Source: Thermomicrobium sp. 4228-Ro (GTDB lineage: Bacteria; Chloroflexota; Chloroflexia; Thermomicrobiales; Thermomicrobiaceae). Taken from it: DNA of 64,000 bases. Every line of letters starts with the position of its first letter. Within the stretch, counting starts at the first letter, position 1. Positions 1 through 8,562 of this stretch are shown piece after piece. The stretch spans positions 434,001 through 498,000 of the forward strand of contig NZ_JAPFQM010000006.1 of the NCBI RefSeq assembly GCF_026241205.1, given 5' to 3'. A program made the position numbers and the translations under genes. Below the pieces are notes generated by a model. It worked only from the letters and a program-made list of their open reading frames with translations, was not told the DNA's origin and made no database searches.

Positions 1-9
1 CTCGCGCAT
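1..9 (-). CDS. Start of next cmr operon gene (probably cmr6), cut by window edge
   Basis: An ATG read on the minus strand at 9-7 follows the cmr5 stop codon (16-14) by four bases, with GGAG of a ribosome binding site inside the end of cmr5. Only three codons are inside the window, so the product cannot be read. In III-B modules containing cmr1 to cmr5 in this order the missing subunit is Cmr6, a RAMP backbone protein; that identity is inference from gene order only. Confidence 0.45.
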
Positions 10-13
10 CGGC

Positions 14-424
14 TCACTCCTTCACCAGCTCGGCTTCGGCGAACCGCTTGAGCCAGGCGAGGAAGGCGAGCGCCTCCAGCGTGGCGCGGCGGTACTCGGC
101 GACGCTGGCCTGGCGGACGATCCACTCGCGGAGGTCGTCGAGTGATTCGCCGAGTATCCGTTGACTCACCCACCTGGAAAGGTCGCGGGCAAGCTGGAGG
201 TGCTCGTTGACCTCGTTCTGTTTCTTCGGCTTCTTCGACATGAGGAACGCCAGCGTCTGGCCCAGGCCGTGCAGCTGCACGAGCGAGGCAGCCTCGCGAG
301 CGAGCTGACCGTATTCTGCAGCATAGCTCGTCCCCTTGACCGCGGCCACATATTCCCAGGCGCGCGCTGCACGCTCTTGCTCCAGTGTGCGCTGCTGCGT
401 CGTACGCTGTGCGGGCTGGCTCAT
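14..424 (-). CDS. cmr5: Cmr5, small helical subunit of type III-B effector
   Basis: 136-residue, all-helical, charged protein with the family's usual length. It starts with a short Gln/Arg-rich arm and continues through helices typical of Cmr5 (segment ERAARAWEYV near residue 17, then an AAEYGQLAREAASLVQ stretch). In the Cmr complex Cmr5 forms the minor filament lining the crRNA-target duplex beside Cmr4. It lies 14 bp downstream of cmr4 and is followed after 4 bp by another start codon, so it is translated as part of the cmr operon. Sequence conservation in Cmr5 is low, so position in the operon supports the call as much as the sequence does. Confidence 0.85.
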   Translation of the reverse strand: MSQPAQRTTQQRTLEQERAARAWEYVAAVKGTSYAAEYGQLAREAASLVQLHGLGQTLAFLMSKKPKKQNEVNEHLQLARDLSRWVSQRILGESLDDLREWIVRQASVAEYRRATLEALAFLAWLKRFAEAELVKE

Positions 425-438
425 CGCTCACTCTCCCT

Positions 439-1362
439 TCATACCCGTGCGACGCGCAGGACGACGGCACCGCGGCCCGTCGTCTCGTCACCGCCGAGGC
501 GGACACGCCGGCCGTCGAGCTTGCTCGTCAACCAGCCGAGCAGCGCGCGGCCGTCCTCGTTCACCTTGTCGTAGCGCGAGCGGGTCGTTGCCAGGAGACC
601 GACCAGCAGCGTTTCGGCCGGCAGGGCTTCGGTCGTCCAGAGGGCTCCCGGTTCGACCGTCTTGGTCTCGTCTTTCAGCCGTACGTGGGCCTCGATCTCG
701 GTGGCATAGAGGACGAAATCACGAAAGTCATCGTCGGGCAGGACGCAGAGATGCTTGGCCAGGTTCTCCCGCCACCAGGCATATTCCGGCGCCTGAGGCA
801 GGGCATGCGCTGCCAACCACTCGGCGAGCGCCGAGACGAGACCGGCCAGTTCGCCGGCCAGCGTGAAGCTGTACTCCTCGAGGACGACACCGACTTGTTG
901 ACCGGCTTGGACGAGGAGCGTACTCTCGTTGGCCACAGCGCACTGACCCGGCTGGAGACCGGCGAAGCGGGTGGGGTCGACCGGCCCCTCGATCCCGGCC
1001 AGCTTGGCCAGGCGGCCGAGCCGGGCCAGGACAGCGGGGCTGGTCGTCCAGGCGAAGACACCAGCCAGCGAGCGCACGGGGAAGAGGACGACCTGGAGGT
1101 CGGTCACCTGGAGCGCGCCAGCGTGCGCCGACGCCTCTTCGGGGCGGTCCGGCCCGAAGAGGGCGCGGTGGCGCTCGGCATCGGCACCGTTGGTCTGGGT
1201 CGCCGCCCGGAGTACGCCCTTGACGCTGGACGCCTGGACGATCGGAAAGCCGGTGATCCGCTCGCGCTGGATGGGCAGGTCGACGGTTCCGACCGAGCGG
1301 CCGGTACCGGCATGGACCGGTGTCTCGCAGTAGGCGAAGAGCAAGGCACTCGCTTCGGCCAT
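439..1362 (-). CDS. cmr4: Cmr4, RAMP backbone and target-RNA cleaving subunit
   Basis: 307-residue RAMP protein. The N-terminus carries the Cmr4 hallmark: a first strand with CETPVHAGTG, then RERITGFPIVQASSVKGVLR, the loop that contacts crRNA and holds the catalytic Asp region. The C-terminus ends in the Gly-rich RAMP loop (GGDETTGRGAV). Cmr4 is present in several copies along the crRNA and cuts target RNA at 6-nt intervals in characterised complexes. The start is ATG at 1362, one base after the cmr3 stop, with GGAGG 8 bases upstream inside cmr3, which implies translational coupling. Confidence 0.95.
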   Translation of the reverse strand: MAEASALLFAYCETPVHAGTGRSVGTVDLPIQRERITGFPIVQASSVKGVLRAATQTNGADAERHRALFGPDRPEEASAHAGALQVTDLQVVLFPVRSLAGVFAWTTSPAVLARLGRLAKLAGIEGPVDPTRFAGLQPGQCAVANESTLLVQAGQQVGVVLEEYSFTLAGELAGLVSALAEWLAAHALPQAPEYAWWRENLAKHLCVLPDDDFRDFVLYATEIEAHVRLKDETKTVEPGALWTTEALPAETLLVGLLATTRSRYDKVNEDGRALLGWLTSKLDGRRVRLGGDETTGRGAVVLRVARV

Positions 1363-1363
1363 C

Positions 1364-2434
1364 TCACCATCCTCCGATCAGCACTGTCCCGAAACCGATC
1401 TCGGCACCCCAGTCGCTCACGGTCGACCAGGGAAGGTCGCTGGTGCGGCGGAGCCGGGCCTCGCCACGGGCGACGAAGTAGTAGACGCTCCCAGCCGGCA
1501 CTGCCCGGCGCGCCGGACGCTCGCGACCGCGCGCGAGATCGAAGCCACCGACCGTCTCGTAGCGGTCGAGCGCCGCCGCGACCAGCACGACGGAACCATC
1601 GAAGAAAGCGCCCCAATCGCGCGGCAGCCAGCCGCGCTCGAAGACGGCGGGGGTGAGGAAGGAGAGGACGAACCGCTCGGGCAACGGCTCGGGAACCGGT
1701 GGTGGCGCGAACGCGGAGACGGCCTCGAACCGTGCCGAGCGTCGCTCCCCGCCGAGCGCCAGGACGCCGGTTTCCTCCGGCCAGTCGAGCCCGGTGAACG
1801 AGACCAGCAGCCCGACGCCAGGCGCTGGCCGGACGTAGCGTGCCTCGTAGTAGAGCCCCTCGCGCGTCGTGCGGCGGGACGAGTCCTGGGCGATCCCGAT
1901 GCGCACCTCCTCCGCCCAGAGTTCCTCCTGCGGGACACCGGGAACCGGCTCGCCGCGGCAGTAGGCAGCGAAATCGGTCAGGCGCAGCCACAGCGGCTGG
2001 CTCGCCTTCTCGGACACTGGCTCGCCTGCGTGCCACAGTGGGAAGAGTGCGGGTGTCGGTGCAGGCACACGGAGCCACTCCGGCGGCTGCTCGGGCACCG
2101 GGAGGCGTCGCAGCTGGCGATCGTGGAACGCTGCATCGGCCGGCGGGGGGAGCAACGCCTCGAGCTGGCCGGATGCGGTCCGGCGTGCGACGAGCGGTCC
2201 GGCCAGGCGCAGCGGCCCCCAGTCGTCCGGTCCACCGACCACCTCGGCGACCGCTGCGGTGTCCCAGGCGGGAACGGTGGAGTGGACCATGAGGTGGTAG
2301 GCGCGCAACGCTCCCTGCACCACCAGCGGACTGGGTGGGAAGCGGCTGGCGGCGCGGAACTGCTCACCCGCCGTGAAGGGGCGGCCGTCGCGGAACAGCC
2401 AGACATCGAGCGGCTCCAGGAACAGCGTCTTCAC
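1364..2434 (-). CDS. cmr3: Cmr3, RAMP subunit binding the crRNA 5' tag
   Basis: 356 residues from the GTG start at 2434. The first residues KTLFLEPLDVWLFRDGRPFT are the Cmr3 signature, and the C-terminal KTGGW-like loop ends the protein (GTVLIGGW). An upstream reading-frame extension lacks these features and is rejected. GGAGG lies 7-10 bases before the GTG, and the GTGA at 2434-2431 overlaps the cmr2 stop, so translation is coupled. Cmr3 sits with Cmr2 at the foot of the complex and binds the repeat-derived 5' handle. Confidence 0.93.
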   Translation of the reverse strand: MKTLFLEPLDVWLFRDGRPFTAGEQFRAASRFPPSPLVVQGALRAYHLMVHSTVPAWDTAAVAEVVGGPDDWGPLRLAGPLVARRTASGQLEALLPPPADAAFHDRQLRRLPVPEQPPEWLRVPAPTPALFPLWHAGEPVSEKASQPLWLRLTDFAAYCRGEPVPGVPQEELWAEEVRIGIAQDSSRRTTREGLYYEARYVRPAPGVGLLVSFTGLDWPEETGVLALGGERRSARFEAVSAFAPPPVPEPLPERFVLSFLTPAVFERGWLPRDWGAFFDGSVVLVAAALDRYETVGGFDLARGRERPARRAVPAGSVYYFVARGEARLRRTSDLPWSTVSDWGAEIGFGTVLIGGW

Positions 2435-4245
2435 TCGCCACCTCCTCTCGCCAGGAACCGCGCCAGCGCGAGCCAGTCGGCCAACTGTGCCGGTCCGGAG
2501 GGCACGCGCTCGAACCGTCGCGAGTCGTCCGCGCCCGGCAGGCTCGCGCGCAGCCGGTCGTAGCTGGTCGCGAAGCCGTACAGCCGCTCGACCAGCCGCT
2601 CGCGCTCGTCCGCGGTACCGCTCGGCCACTCGCCCTGGCGTTTCACCGAACGAGCGAGCACGGCACGGAAGGCCGCATCGGCCTGGGGGAAGGCCAGAGC
2701 GACCTGGCGCAGATCGGTCGGCAGGCGACCGGAGAGGCTCCCCGCGCCGTCGCGGCGGAAACGGTCGACCAGGTCAGCCAGGTCGAGCGCCGTGAGCTGC
2801 TCGGTGCGGGCGACGACGCGCACGATCTCGCCGCCGCGCGGCTGGAGTTCGACGGCGACGGCGTTCTTGCCGGGCAACCGCTTGGCACGCTTTTCCGCCT
2901 CGCGTGCGCTCTGGAGGAGGTCGCCGAGCGGTTCCAGCCAGTGGCCGATCGCGATCCCGGCCGAGGCGGAGCGTCCGTCCGTCTCCCCGGCGAACGCCGC
3001 AGCGAGTGCCAGGGCGAGCGCGACCGCCTGCTCGGCCGGCACCAGCGCCACGACATCGTCCCCTCCCTGGTAGACGAAGACCGCATCGGGCGCCGCTTGC
3101 CGACCAGCCTCCTCGGCTTTGCCCGCGAAACGGGCGAGCTTGCGGCTGACCTCGCGGTGCGCCTCGACGCCGCCCTCGCCGAGCGCACTGGTCAGCCACT
3201 GCCCCATCGAGTCGCCGTCGAGTACCAGCACCGCGACGTAGCGGGACGGGCGCTGGCCGACCGCCTGGTAGAGCTCGGCGAGGCGACGGCGGGCAGTGCG
3301 GAGCGTCGTCTCGACCTGGCTGCGCAGGCGCTCGGCCTGCTGCGGATCGAGGCCGAGCTCTTCCACCAGCGCTGGCCACTCGAGGGTCGACTCGTACAGG
3401 AACGCACCGTCGTAGGGGAACGCCTCGACGGTGTGGCGCGTGCGGCGGTACCGGTCTGGCGGCTCGCCGAACGCCGTCACCAGGAGTTCGAAGGCATCGC
3501 GGTAGGACTCGAGTGCCGGTCGAGCCCGCTCGGCCGCCAGGCGCGCGAAGGGCCGCGCAGCGATGGTCGGCACGGAGGGATACGCTTCCGCGGAGGAGGC
3601 GAAACGCTTCACCGCGCCGACCGCATCCAGCCGCTCGTGCTCGCCGACGAGTCGGGCACCCTGCGGGTGGCGGCGCACTGCGCGCCAGAACGTCCGGGGG
3701 TCTTGCCCAGCGGGAGCGAGCGCTGCGCGGTTGCCGCCGAGCGAGTCCTTGGCACCAGCTTCGGCACGCTGGGTAAAGGTCCGTGTCTTCTTGAGCGCGG
3801 CGACGCCGGCCTGGGCCCGGTGGAAGGCGGTCGCGTAGTCGTCCTGCTCGATGCGGGCAGCAGCCCAGTAGATTTCCCAGACGTCGCCCGTCTGCGCCCG
3901 CCACTGGGCACGCAGGGCATCGTCGAGCCGCGCGCACCGCTCGAGCTCGGCCAGCGCCTCGCTGGCGAACTGTTCCCAGCGAGTGCGCAGGGCTGCTGCT
4001 GCTCGCTCGGCGAGCTGCTCGGCGTCCTCCCAGGGTACGCGGGCGACGATGACGTTGGGCGGGTCGCCGAAGCCGAGGTCGGCCGGGTAGACGAGATCAG
4101 CACCGGCCTCCTGGAGCGAGCGGGCAGCGGCCCGAGCCAGCTCGGCCAGGATATGGCTCCCGGCGTAGAGGTCGGCTGTCCGGCGCGCTTCGGCGATGAA
4201 CGCTTGCACGGGGCCGAAGGTGAAGCGGAGGACCGCGTCAGGCAT
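2431..4245 (-). CDS. cmr2: Cmr2/Cas10, cyclic-oligoadenylate-synthase-type large subunit lacking an HD domain
   Basis: 604 residues from ATG 4245. The protein opens directly with the Cas10 segment FTFGPVQAFIAEARRTADLY. A first palm-domain acidic motif (VLDGDSMGQ) is near residue 344 and the GGDD metal-binding motif (YQGGDDVV) near residue 394, so cyclic oligoadenylate synthesis on target binding is expected. No HD nuclease domain precedes the palm, so target-DNA cutting by this subunit is not expected. The start codon lies inside the end of cmr1 (8-bp overlap). No CARF- or SAVED-type effector that would read the messenger is visible in the window. Confidence 0.95.
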   Translation of the reverse strand: MPDAVLRFTFGPVQAFIAEARRTADLYAGSHILAELARAAARSLQEAGADLVYPADLGFGDPPNVIVARVPWEDAEQLAERAAAALRTRWEQFASEALAELERCARLDDALRAQWRAQTGDVWEIYWAAARIEQDDYATAFHRAQAGVAALKKTRTFTQRAEAGAKDSLGGNRAALAPAGQDPRTFWRAVRRHPQGARLVGEHERLDAVGAVKRFASSAEAYPSVPTIAARPFARLAAERARPALESYRDAFELLVTAFGEPPDRYRRTRHTVEAFPYDGAFLYESTLEWPALVEELGLDPQQAERLRSQVETTLRTARRRLAELYQAVGQRPSRYVAVLVLDGDSMGQWLTSALGEGGVEAHREVSRKLARFAGKAEEAGRQAAPDAVFVYQGGDDVVALVPAEQAVALALALAAAFAGETDGRSASAGIAIGHWLEPLGDLLQSAREAEKRAKRLPGKNAVAVELQPRGGEIVRVVARTEQLTALDLADLVDRFRRDGAGSLSGRLPTDLRQVALAFPQADAAFRAVLARSVKRQGEWPSGTADERERLVERLYGFATSYDRLRASLPGADDSRRFERVPSGPAQLADWLALARFLARGGGE

Positions 4246-5392
4246 AGTGCACCTCCGCGACGTTGGGAAGCTGCGCGACCGCGGCAGCGATCTGCGCGTA
4301 CAACCGCTCGAGCTGCTCCTCGCCACCTCGACGGAGCGGGAGGAAACGGCTCTGGAAGAGCGTGGCCACGCCCAGGAGGTTCCCGTTCTCCGCTCGCGTG
4401 ACGCTCAGCCAGAGCGGTGAGGGACGGCGCTCCTGGCGTTCGTACCCACTGGGCGGATCGATCGTCTTGTGCTGCTGTGGGATGACCAAGGGTGCGCCGA
4501 AGACGAGGCGCTGCTCGGTCGGGAGCGCGCGGCGGGTCTCGCGGAGCCATTCTCCGATCGCATCGGCCACGGTCGGCCAGCCGCGCTCCCCGCTCGTCCA
4601 GCCACGCTCGCCGAAGACCCAGATGCGGCACCAGCGCGGGTCGAGCACCTCCCAGCCGGGCCGCTCGGGATTGGCGTCGGCTCGCGCCTGCGACCGCTGG
4701 CGCAGGAGACGGAGCCCCTCAGCGAGCTGGCGCGCTGCCTGCTGGGGTTCGGGGGACAACGCGAACGGGAGATTCAGGTGGGAGGGCACAGCCTGGGTCG
4801 TTGCGCCGTCGGGCGAGCGCCGCGGTACCGGCCGGTGCGCGAGCGCACCACCGAGCCGGCGGGCCCGGGCACCGAGCCCGCCGAGGTGGACCAGGAGCCA
4901 GAAGGCACGGACAGCGCGGTAGAGCGCCTCGCGGGCCTCCCGCTCGTCGAGGCCCGGCCGAGCGAGAAGGTCGATCGAGAACGGGTACGGAGGGACGAGA
5001 GCCCGCCGCGCGGGAATCTCCTGGCCATGAGCACGCGGGGGTGCCATGGAGAAAAGGAGGTACGCGCGACCGGAGTCCCGCGCCGCCCGCCACTCCTGTG
5101 GCGCGCTCCGCTGTTCCTGCCGTACCCGCACGACGATCTTCGAGGCTCCGGCCTTCCCCTCACCTCCGGCTTCGCCGAAGGTCTCGGCCTCGATGCGGCG
5201 GATCTCGGCGAGTGCCTGGTCGTCCGTCCCGTAGCAGCCGCCGAGGAGCGCGCGCAGCCAGAAGCGGAGCGCGCCGCGCACGGAACTCGCGCGCAACTCC
5301 GGGTCACCGCGCGGGTCGGCACCGCCCAGGAAGAGCGGCGTGAGCGTGACGAGGGGGAGACGAAGCGATGGAACACCGTGGCCGCTACTCAT
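4238..5392 (-). CDS. cmr1: Cmr1, RAMP subunit at the head of the type III-B complex
   Basis: 384 residues from ATG 5392. The N-terminal segment with TLTPLFLGGADP followed by ELRASSVRGALRFWLRALLGG is the Cmr1 signature RAMP strand and helix. A second RAMP fold follows and the protein ends in a short helical tail. A ribosome binding site AAGGG is 9 bases upstream. Only 13 bp separate it from the upstream trypsin-like gene, so there is no room for a full promoter and the cmr genes are probably co-transcribed with the three genes above. Cmr1 helps capture target RNA near the 3' end of the crRNA. Confidence 0.92.
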   Translation of the reverse strand: MSSGHGVPSLRLPLVTLTPLFLGGADPRGDPELRASSVRGALRFWLRALLGGCYGTDDQALAEIRRIEAETFGEAGGEGKAGASKIVVRVRQEQRSAPQEWRAARDSGRAYLLFSMAPPRAHGQEIPARRALVPPYPFSIDLLARPGLDEREAREALYRAVRAFWLLVHLGGLGARARRLGGALAHRPVPRRSPDGATTQAVPSHLNLPFALSPEPQQAARQLAEGLRLLRQRSQARADANPERPGWEVLDPRWCRIWVFGERGWTSGERGWPTVADAIGEWLRETRRALPTEQRLVFGAPLVIPQQHKTIDPPSGYERQERRPSPLWLSVTRAENGNLLGVATLFQSRFLPLRRGGEEQLERLYAQIAAAVAQLPNVAEVHYA

Positions 5393-5405
5393 CCGCCAAT
5401 CCCTT

Positions 5406-6212
5406 CTACGAGCCCGATATGACCTGCTCGATCTCCTCGATCGCGACCGCGAAGTTGACACCCTGCGCGGGAATATCGCCAGCCCAGGGAATCGCCCTAA
5501 CCGCCATCCCGACGACCGCGCCCGTCTCGTCGAGCAGCGGGCCACCACTGACACCGGGATTCAGGGCTGCGTCGGTCTGCAGGAACTCTATGCCATCGAA
5601 GGTACGCCGTCCAGAGAGCACGCCACGCGTGACGGTCGGTTCGCCCAGCAGCTGGTCGCCCAGTGCGTAGCCGAGCGCCGTGAGGGCGCTCCCGAGCGGG
5701 AGCCGGCGCGACTGGCCGCGCGGCAGGGCCTGGACACCGACCAGCACCGGCGCCTCGAGCAGCGCGACGTCGTGGCGCTCGTCACGCTGGCGCACGGTCG
5801 CTGGGTGTGCCGTCCCATCGGGTGCGATCACCTCGACACGTTCCCAGCCGGCAACCACGTGCGCAGCCGTGACGACGAGCGTCCGGTCGCTCTCGCGTGA
5901 CCAGACGAAACCGGTGCCGAGCCCGTCCGCAGTCCGCACCTGGACGACACCGTGGAGCGCGCGGTTGACCATCGTCGCCAGGTCGCCCGGGTCAGCTGGG
6001 CTGCTCGCGACCGGTGTCGGCGCGGGTGCGGTCGGCACCGGGGTGAGCGGCGGGACAGTCGGGATCGGCGTGACCGTGAGCACCACCCGCGTGTCGAGCG
6101 CCGGGACGTCGACCGGCGCCTGCCAGCGGGCGACGGCCAGCCCAGCCAGCGCCAGCGTCAGGAGTCCAGCGAACAACACTGCGACGAGCAGCAGCGAGTT
6201 GGCCCGTCCCAT
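5406..6212 (-). CDS. Membrane-anchored trypsin-like (HtrA/S1C) serine protease
   Basis: 268 residues. An N-terminal hydrophobic segment (about residues 6-28) anchors the protein, followed by a Pro/Thr/Val-rich spacer to about residue 70, then a chymotrypsin-fold domain. The catalytic triad is visible: His in VVTAAHVVAG (about 118), Asp in DERHDVALLE (about 147) and Ser in GVSGGPLL (about 221). There is no PDZ domain, so this is a minimal HtrA-like enzyme with its catalytic domain outside the membrane. It is 9 bp downstream of the zinc-ribbon gene and 13 bp upstream of cmr1. A role linked to CRISPR is possible from position only; periplasmic or surface quality control is the default reading. 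Confidence 0.85.
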   Translation of the reverse strand: MGRANSLLLVAVLFAGLLTLALAGLAVARWQAPVDVPALDTRVVLTVTPIPTVPPLTPVPTAPAPTPVASSPADPGDLATMVNRALHGVVQVRTADGLGTGFVWSRESDRTLVVTAAHVVAGWERVEVIAPDGTAHPATVRQRDERHDVALLEAPVLVGVQALPRGQSRRLPLGSALTALGYALGDQLLGEPTVTRGVLSGRRTFDGIEFLQTDAALNPGVSGGPLLDETGAVVGMAVRAIPWAGDIPAQGVNFAVAIEEIEQVISGS

Positions 6213-6221
6213 GCCCGCCCC

Positions 6222-7100
6222 CTAGTACCCGAGCTGCGCCAGGAGCTGCTCGCGCTGGGCGAAGAGCTGTTCGAGGCGTTGGGCACTCTGGTCAGCACGA
6301 CGCGCCGCACTCTCGAACGCCAGGCTGTTGCGCTGGTAGTAGGCGTCCTGCATCTCGATCACCGCCTCGAAGAAGCGGCCGAACTCGGCGTGGATCTCGT
6401 CGTCGATCGCGACGACCTGGGAGAGAATGACACTCACGCCGGTCGCAGCCTCAGCGAGTTGCTGCTTCCGCGTCGCCTCTTCGCGTGCCTGGCTGAGCTG
6501 GCGGCTCTGTTCCTGCACCTGGCTCGTGAGTTCCTGGATCCGCTTTTCCTGGTCAGCGTTCGTCCTTTCCAACTCGTCGACGCGGGCGAGCAAGCGGTCC
6601 CGCTCGGCCGCGAGCGCATCGCGCTCGCCGGTGAGCGAGTCGACCTGCGCCTGGAAGTCCAGGTTGGCCTGGGTCAGGCTCGCAACTTGCCCCCGGAGCG
6701 TCGCCTCGCGGTCAGCCCGTCGATCGAGTTCCACGTATGCCAGGACACCGCCGGCCAAGAGAGCGAGCGCGAGGATCCCACTGAGCACTCCGAGGAGCCG
6801 AACGGTCCGGCGAGACGGCCGAGTCACGACCGGCCCGGGTACCACGGTCGAGTGCCCGGGAGCGGTGAGGCCGGTGCTCGGCGGACGCGGGTCGGCTGCC
6901 GCAGCGGCCAGCGAGGCGTCACGATCGGCTCGCTCTGTCTCGCTGCTCCGCCCGGCCAGCGACTCCGTCGGCGAACCCTCGAGCCGGACTGCCGGCTGCC
7001 CAGTCTCCGGCGACGACGACCGCTCGACCTGGTGGCCACACGCTGGGCAGAAGCGCGTGCCGGCAGCCAGTTCCTGCCCGCAGGAGAGACAGTGCATCAT
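6222..7100 (-). CDS. Zinc-ribbon, single-TM, coiled-coil protein
   Basis: 292 residues. The N-terminus is a zinc ribbon with two CxxC pairs (CLSCG and CPACG), then a low-complexity stretch to about residue 85, one transmembrane helix (about residues 103-125, LLGVLSGILALALLAGGVLA), and a long coiled coil to about residue 215 with heptad-like Leu/Glu/Arg/Gln. The C-terminal part is helical. Topology predicted: ribbon in the cytoplasm, coiled coil outside. Its start overlaps the stop of the upstream gene (ATGA at 7100-7097). Function is not known; the layout suggests a scaffold or sensor for the extracytoplasmic protease encoded next. Confidence 0.8.
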   Translation of the reverse strand: MMHCLSCGQELAAGTRFCPACGHQVERSSSPETGQPAVRLEGSPTESLAGRSSETERADRDASLAAAAADPRPPSTGLTAPGHSTVVPGPVVTRPSRRTVRLLGVLSGILALALLAGGVLAYVELDRRADREATLRGQVASLTQANLDFQAQVDSLTGERDALAAERDRLLARVDELERTNADQEKRIQELTSQVQEQSRQLSQAREEATRKQQLAEAATGVSVILSQVVAIDDEIHAEFGRFFEAVIEMQDAYYQRNSLAFESAARRADQSAQRLEQLFAQREQLLAQLGY

Positions 7101-8437
7101 GCGACGACCTTCCCTTCCTCGAGCGTGACGGTTCCCTCATGCCGGAGCGGTAACGCATCGAGTGCCGCGCCGATCGCCTCCAGCCCGCGCCCCAGATCCT
7201 CGAGCCCTTGCAGCAGCAGCAACGGGTCGCGCGTATCGAGTCCCCGGCGGATGCGCGCTGCCCCCTGCTCGACCAGGTTCAAGCCAGCCATGAGCTGGGA
7301 ATGGAAACCGGAGAGCGTCGGTGGCGGCGCTGCCTCGCGCATCGCGCGCGCACAGTCTTGGAGGAAGATCAGGCGACGCTCGACGTCGGCGCGCCAGCTC
7401 GGGCTGTCGAGCGCTGGGTACCGGAGCAAGGCGCCGAGCGGTCCGTAGTTGTGAATCAAGCCGACCAGCGTGAGATACATGGCGTCGTAATAGCTCACCT
7501 CCTCGGGACGGGCGAACGGCCAGGTGATCGGCTGCTGCCCGAGTTGCCGGTACCGCCACTGGTAGTAGTGGAGCCCGACGTTGCCCGCCTCGACGCGCCA
7601 GCCGGGCGGGTTATCCGGCGTGTAGGTGAGGACGCGCCGTTCGAAGACCTGCACCAGCACCCGCTTGGGAACGCCCGCGACCAGGACAGTCGTCCAGTAG
7701 GCCTCGGTCAGCGGTAGGCCGGTCGCGTAGAACGGGTTCTCGAACAGCCGGTCGTCGCGGAAAGCACCGTCGGCATACACCGTGCCGCGCGCGTTCATGA
7801 AGTCCCAGAAGACACTGGCCACCGTGTGGTTCGTCTCCGCGACCAGCACAGCGGCAGTCACCCCGAAGCGGGCCAGCGACTGATCGGCTCCGACGGTGCC
7901 GTTGCGGTCGACTGTCTGGATGATCGCCATGCCGACGGGCAACGGCTGGTAGCGCATCAGCGGCGCGAAGGTCGCGTAGGTCGGTGCGTTGGGGTCGTCG
8001 AGGTCACCGGCGACCGGTACCTGCGCCGGCGGTCCTTGCCGGAATCGGTTGTGGCCGACCTGGAGCTGCCCGGTGATCAGCTCCTTGGCCAAGAGACCGT
8101 TGGTGACGTACCACGGATTGACCGGATCGCCAGCGAGATCGGTCACCTCCATCCGCGTCTTGTCGAAGTACTGGACGAAGCGCATCCCGGCGGGGGTGCC
8201 TTCGAGGTCGGTCGCCTCGTCGTACTCCTCGACCAGCACGTTCGTGATCGGCGCCGGTCCCCACATCCAGGTGCGGGCAGCACGTCCTTCGGCGACCGGC
8301 CGATCGGCCCGCGCCCAGGTACGCCAGAAGGCCACATTGAGACCAGGCTGTGGCGCCGCACCGACTGCGAGCGGGGACACCGATCCAGCCACGAGGACAG
8401 CGAGCGTCACCACCAGAACGAACCACCGCCGCATCAT
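7097..8437 (-). CDS. Secreted protein of unknown function
   Basis: 446 residues from the first of two ATGs at 8437, with GGAGG at a good distance. A clear signal peptide spans about residues 1-28 (two Arg, hydrophobic core, cleavage near VGAAPQ). The mature part contains a domain with WRTWARADRPV, WMWGP, an Asn-Pro-Trp-Tyr-Val-Thr-Asn-Gly-Leu-Leu segment and a later YTPDNPPGWRVEAGNVG motif, which I recall as a recurring extracellular module in Chloroflexi proteins without a known activity. A helical tail follows. First gene of the minus-strand group that runs into cmr1. No catalytic residues recognised. Confidence 0.75.
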   Translation of the reverse strand: MMRRWFVLVVTLAVLVAGSVSPLAVGAAPQPGLNVAFWRTWARADRPVAEGRAARTWMWGPAPITNVLVEEYDEATDLEGTPAGMRFVQYFDKTRMEVTDLAGDPVNPWYVTNGLLAKELITGQLQVGHNRFRQGPPAQVPVAGDLDDPNAPTYATFAPLMRYQPLPVGMAIIQTVDRNGTVGADQSLARFGVTAAVLVAETNHTVASVFWDFMNARGTVYADGAFRDDRLFENPFYATGLPLTEAYWTTVLVAGVPKRVLVQVFERRVLTYTPDNPPGWRVEAGNVGLHYYQWRYRQLGQQPITWPFARPEEVSYYDAMYLTLVGLIHNYGPLGALLRYPALDSPSWRADVERRLIFLQDCARAMREAAPPPTLSGFHSQLMAGLNLVEQGAARIRRGLDTRDPLLLLQGLEDLGRGLEAIGAALDALPLRHEGTVTLEEGKVVA

Positions 8438-8488
8438 CGCCCTCTCCCTCCTCGAGTCGAACACCCACCGCACAGTGTCGCGGAACGG

Positions 8489-8507
8489 CGGGAACACTGG
8501 TCTTCCC
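8489..8507. promoter_or_regulatory. 19-bp near-palindrome, candidate operator (copy 1)
   Basis: CGGGAACACTGGTCTTCCC lies in the divergent region between the secreted-protein gene (start 8437, minus) and the M20 peptidase gene (start 8563, plus), about 52-55 bp from each start codon. GGGAA and TTCCC arms bracket a partly symmetrical core. The identical 19 bases recur at 56175-56193 upstream of the DUF1998 helicase gene. A shared regulator-binding site is an inference from identity and position. Confidence 0.4.
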
Positions 8508-8562
8508 GTGCTGCGCGATTCCACCGAGTCTGCGATACTCCGCTCCGGAAAGGGGGCCGACG

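Noticed and set aside
385-1656. Long plus-strand frame opposite cmr4/cmr3
   Set aside because: Arg/Gly/Glu-rich shadow of the minus-strand RAMP genes in GC-rich DNA; no motif.
2941-4401. 486-codon plus-strand frame opposite cmr2
   Set aside because: Antisense shadow of Cas10; the minus-strand frame carries GGDD and the palm motifs.
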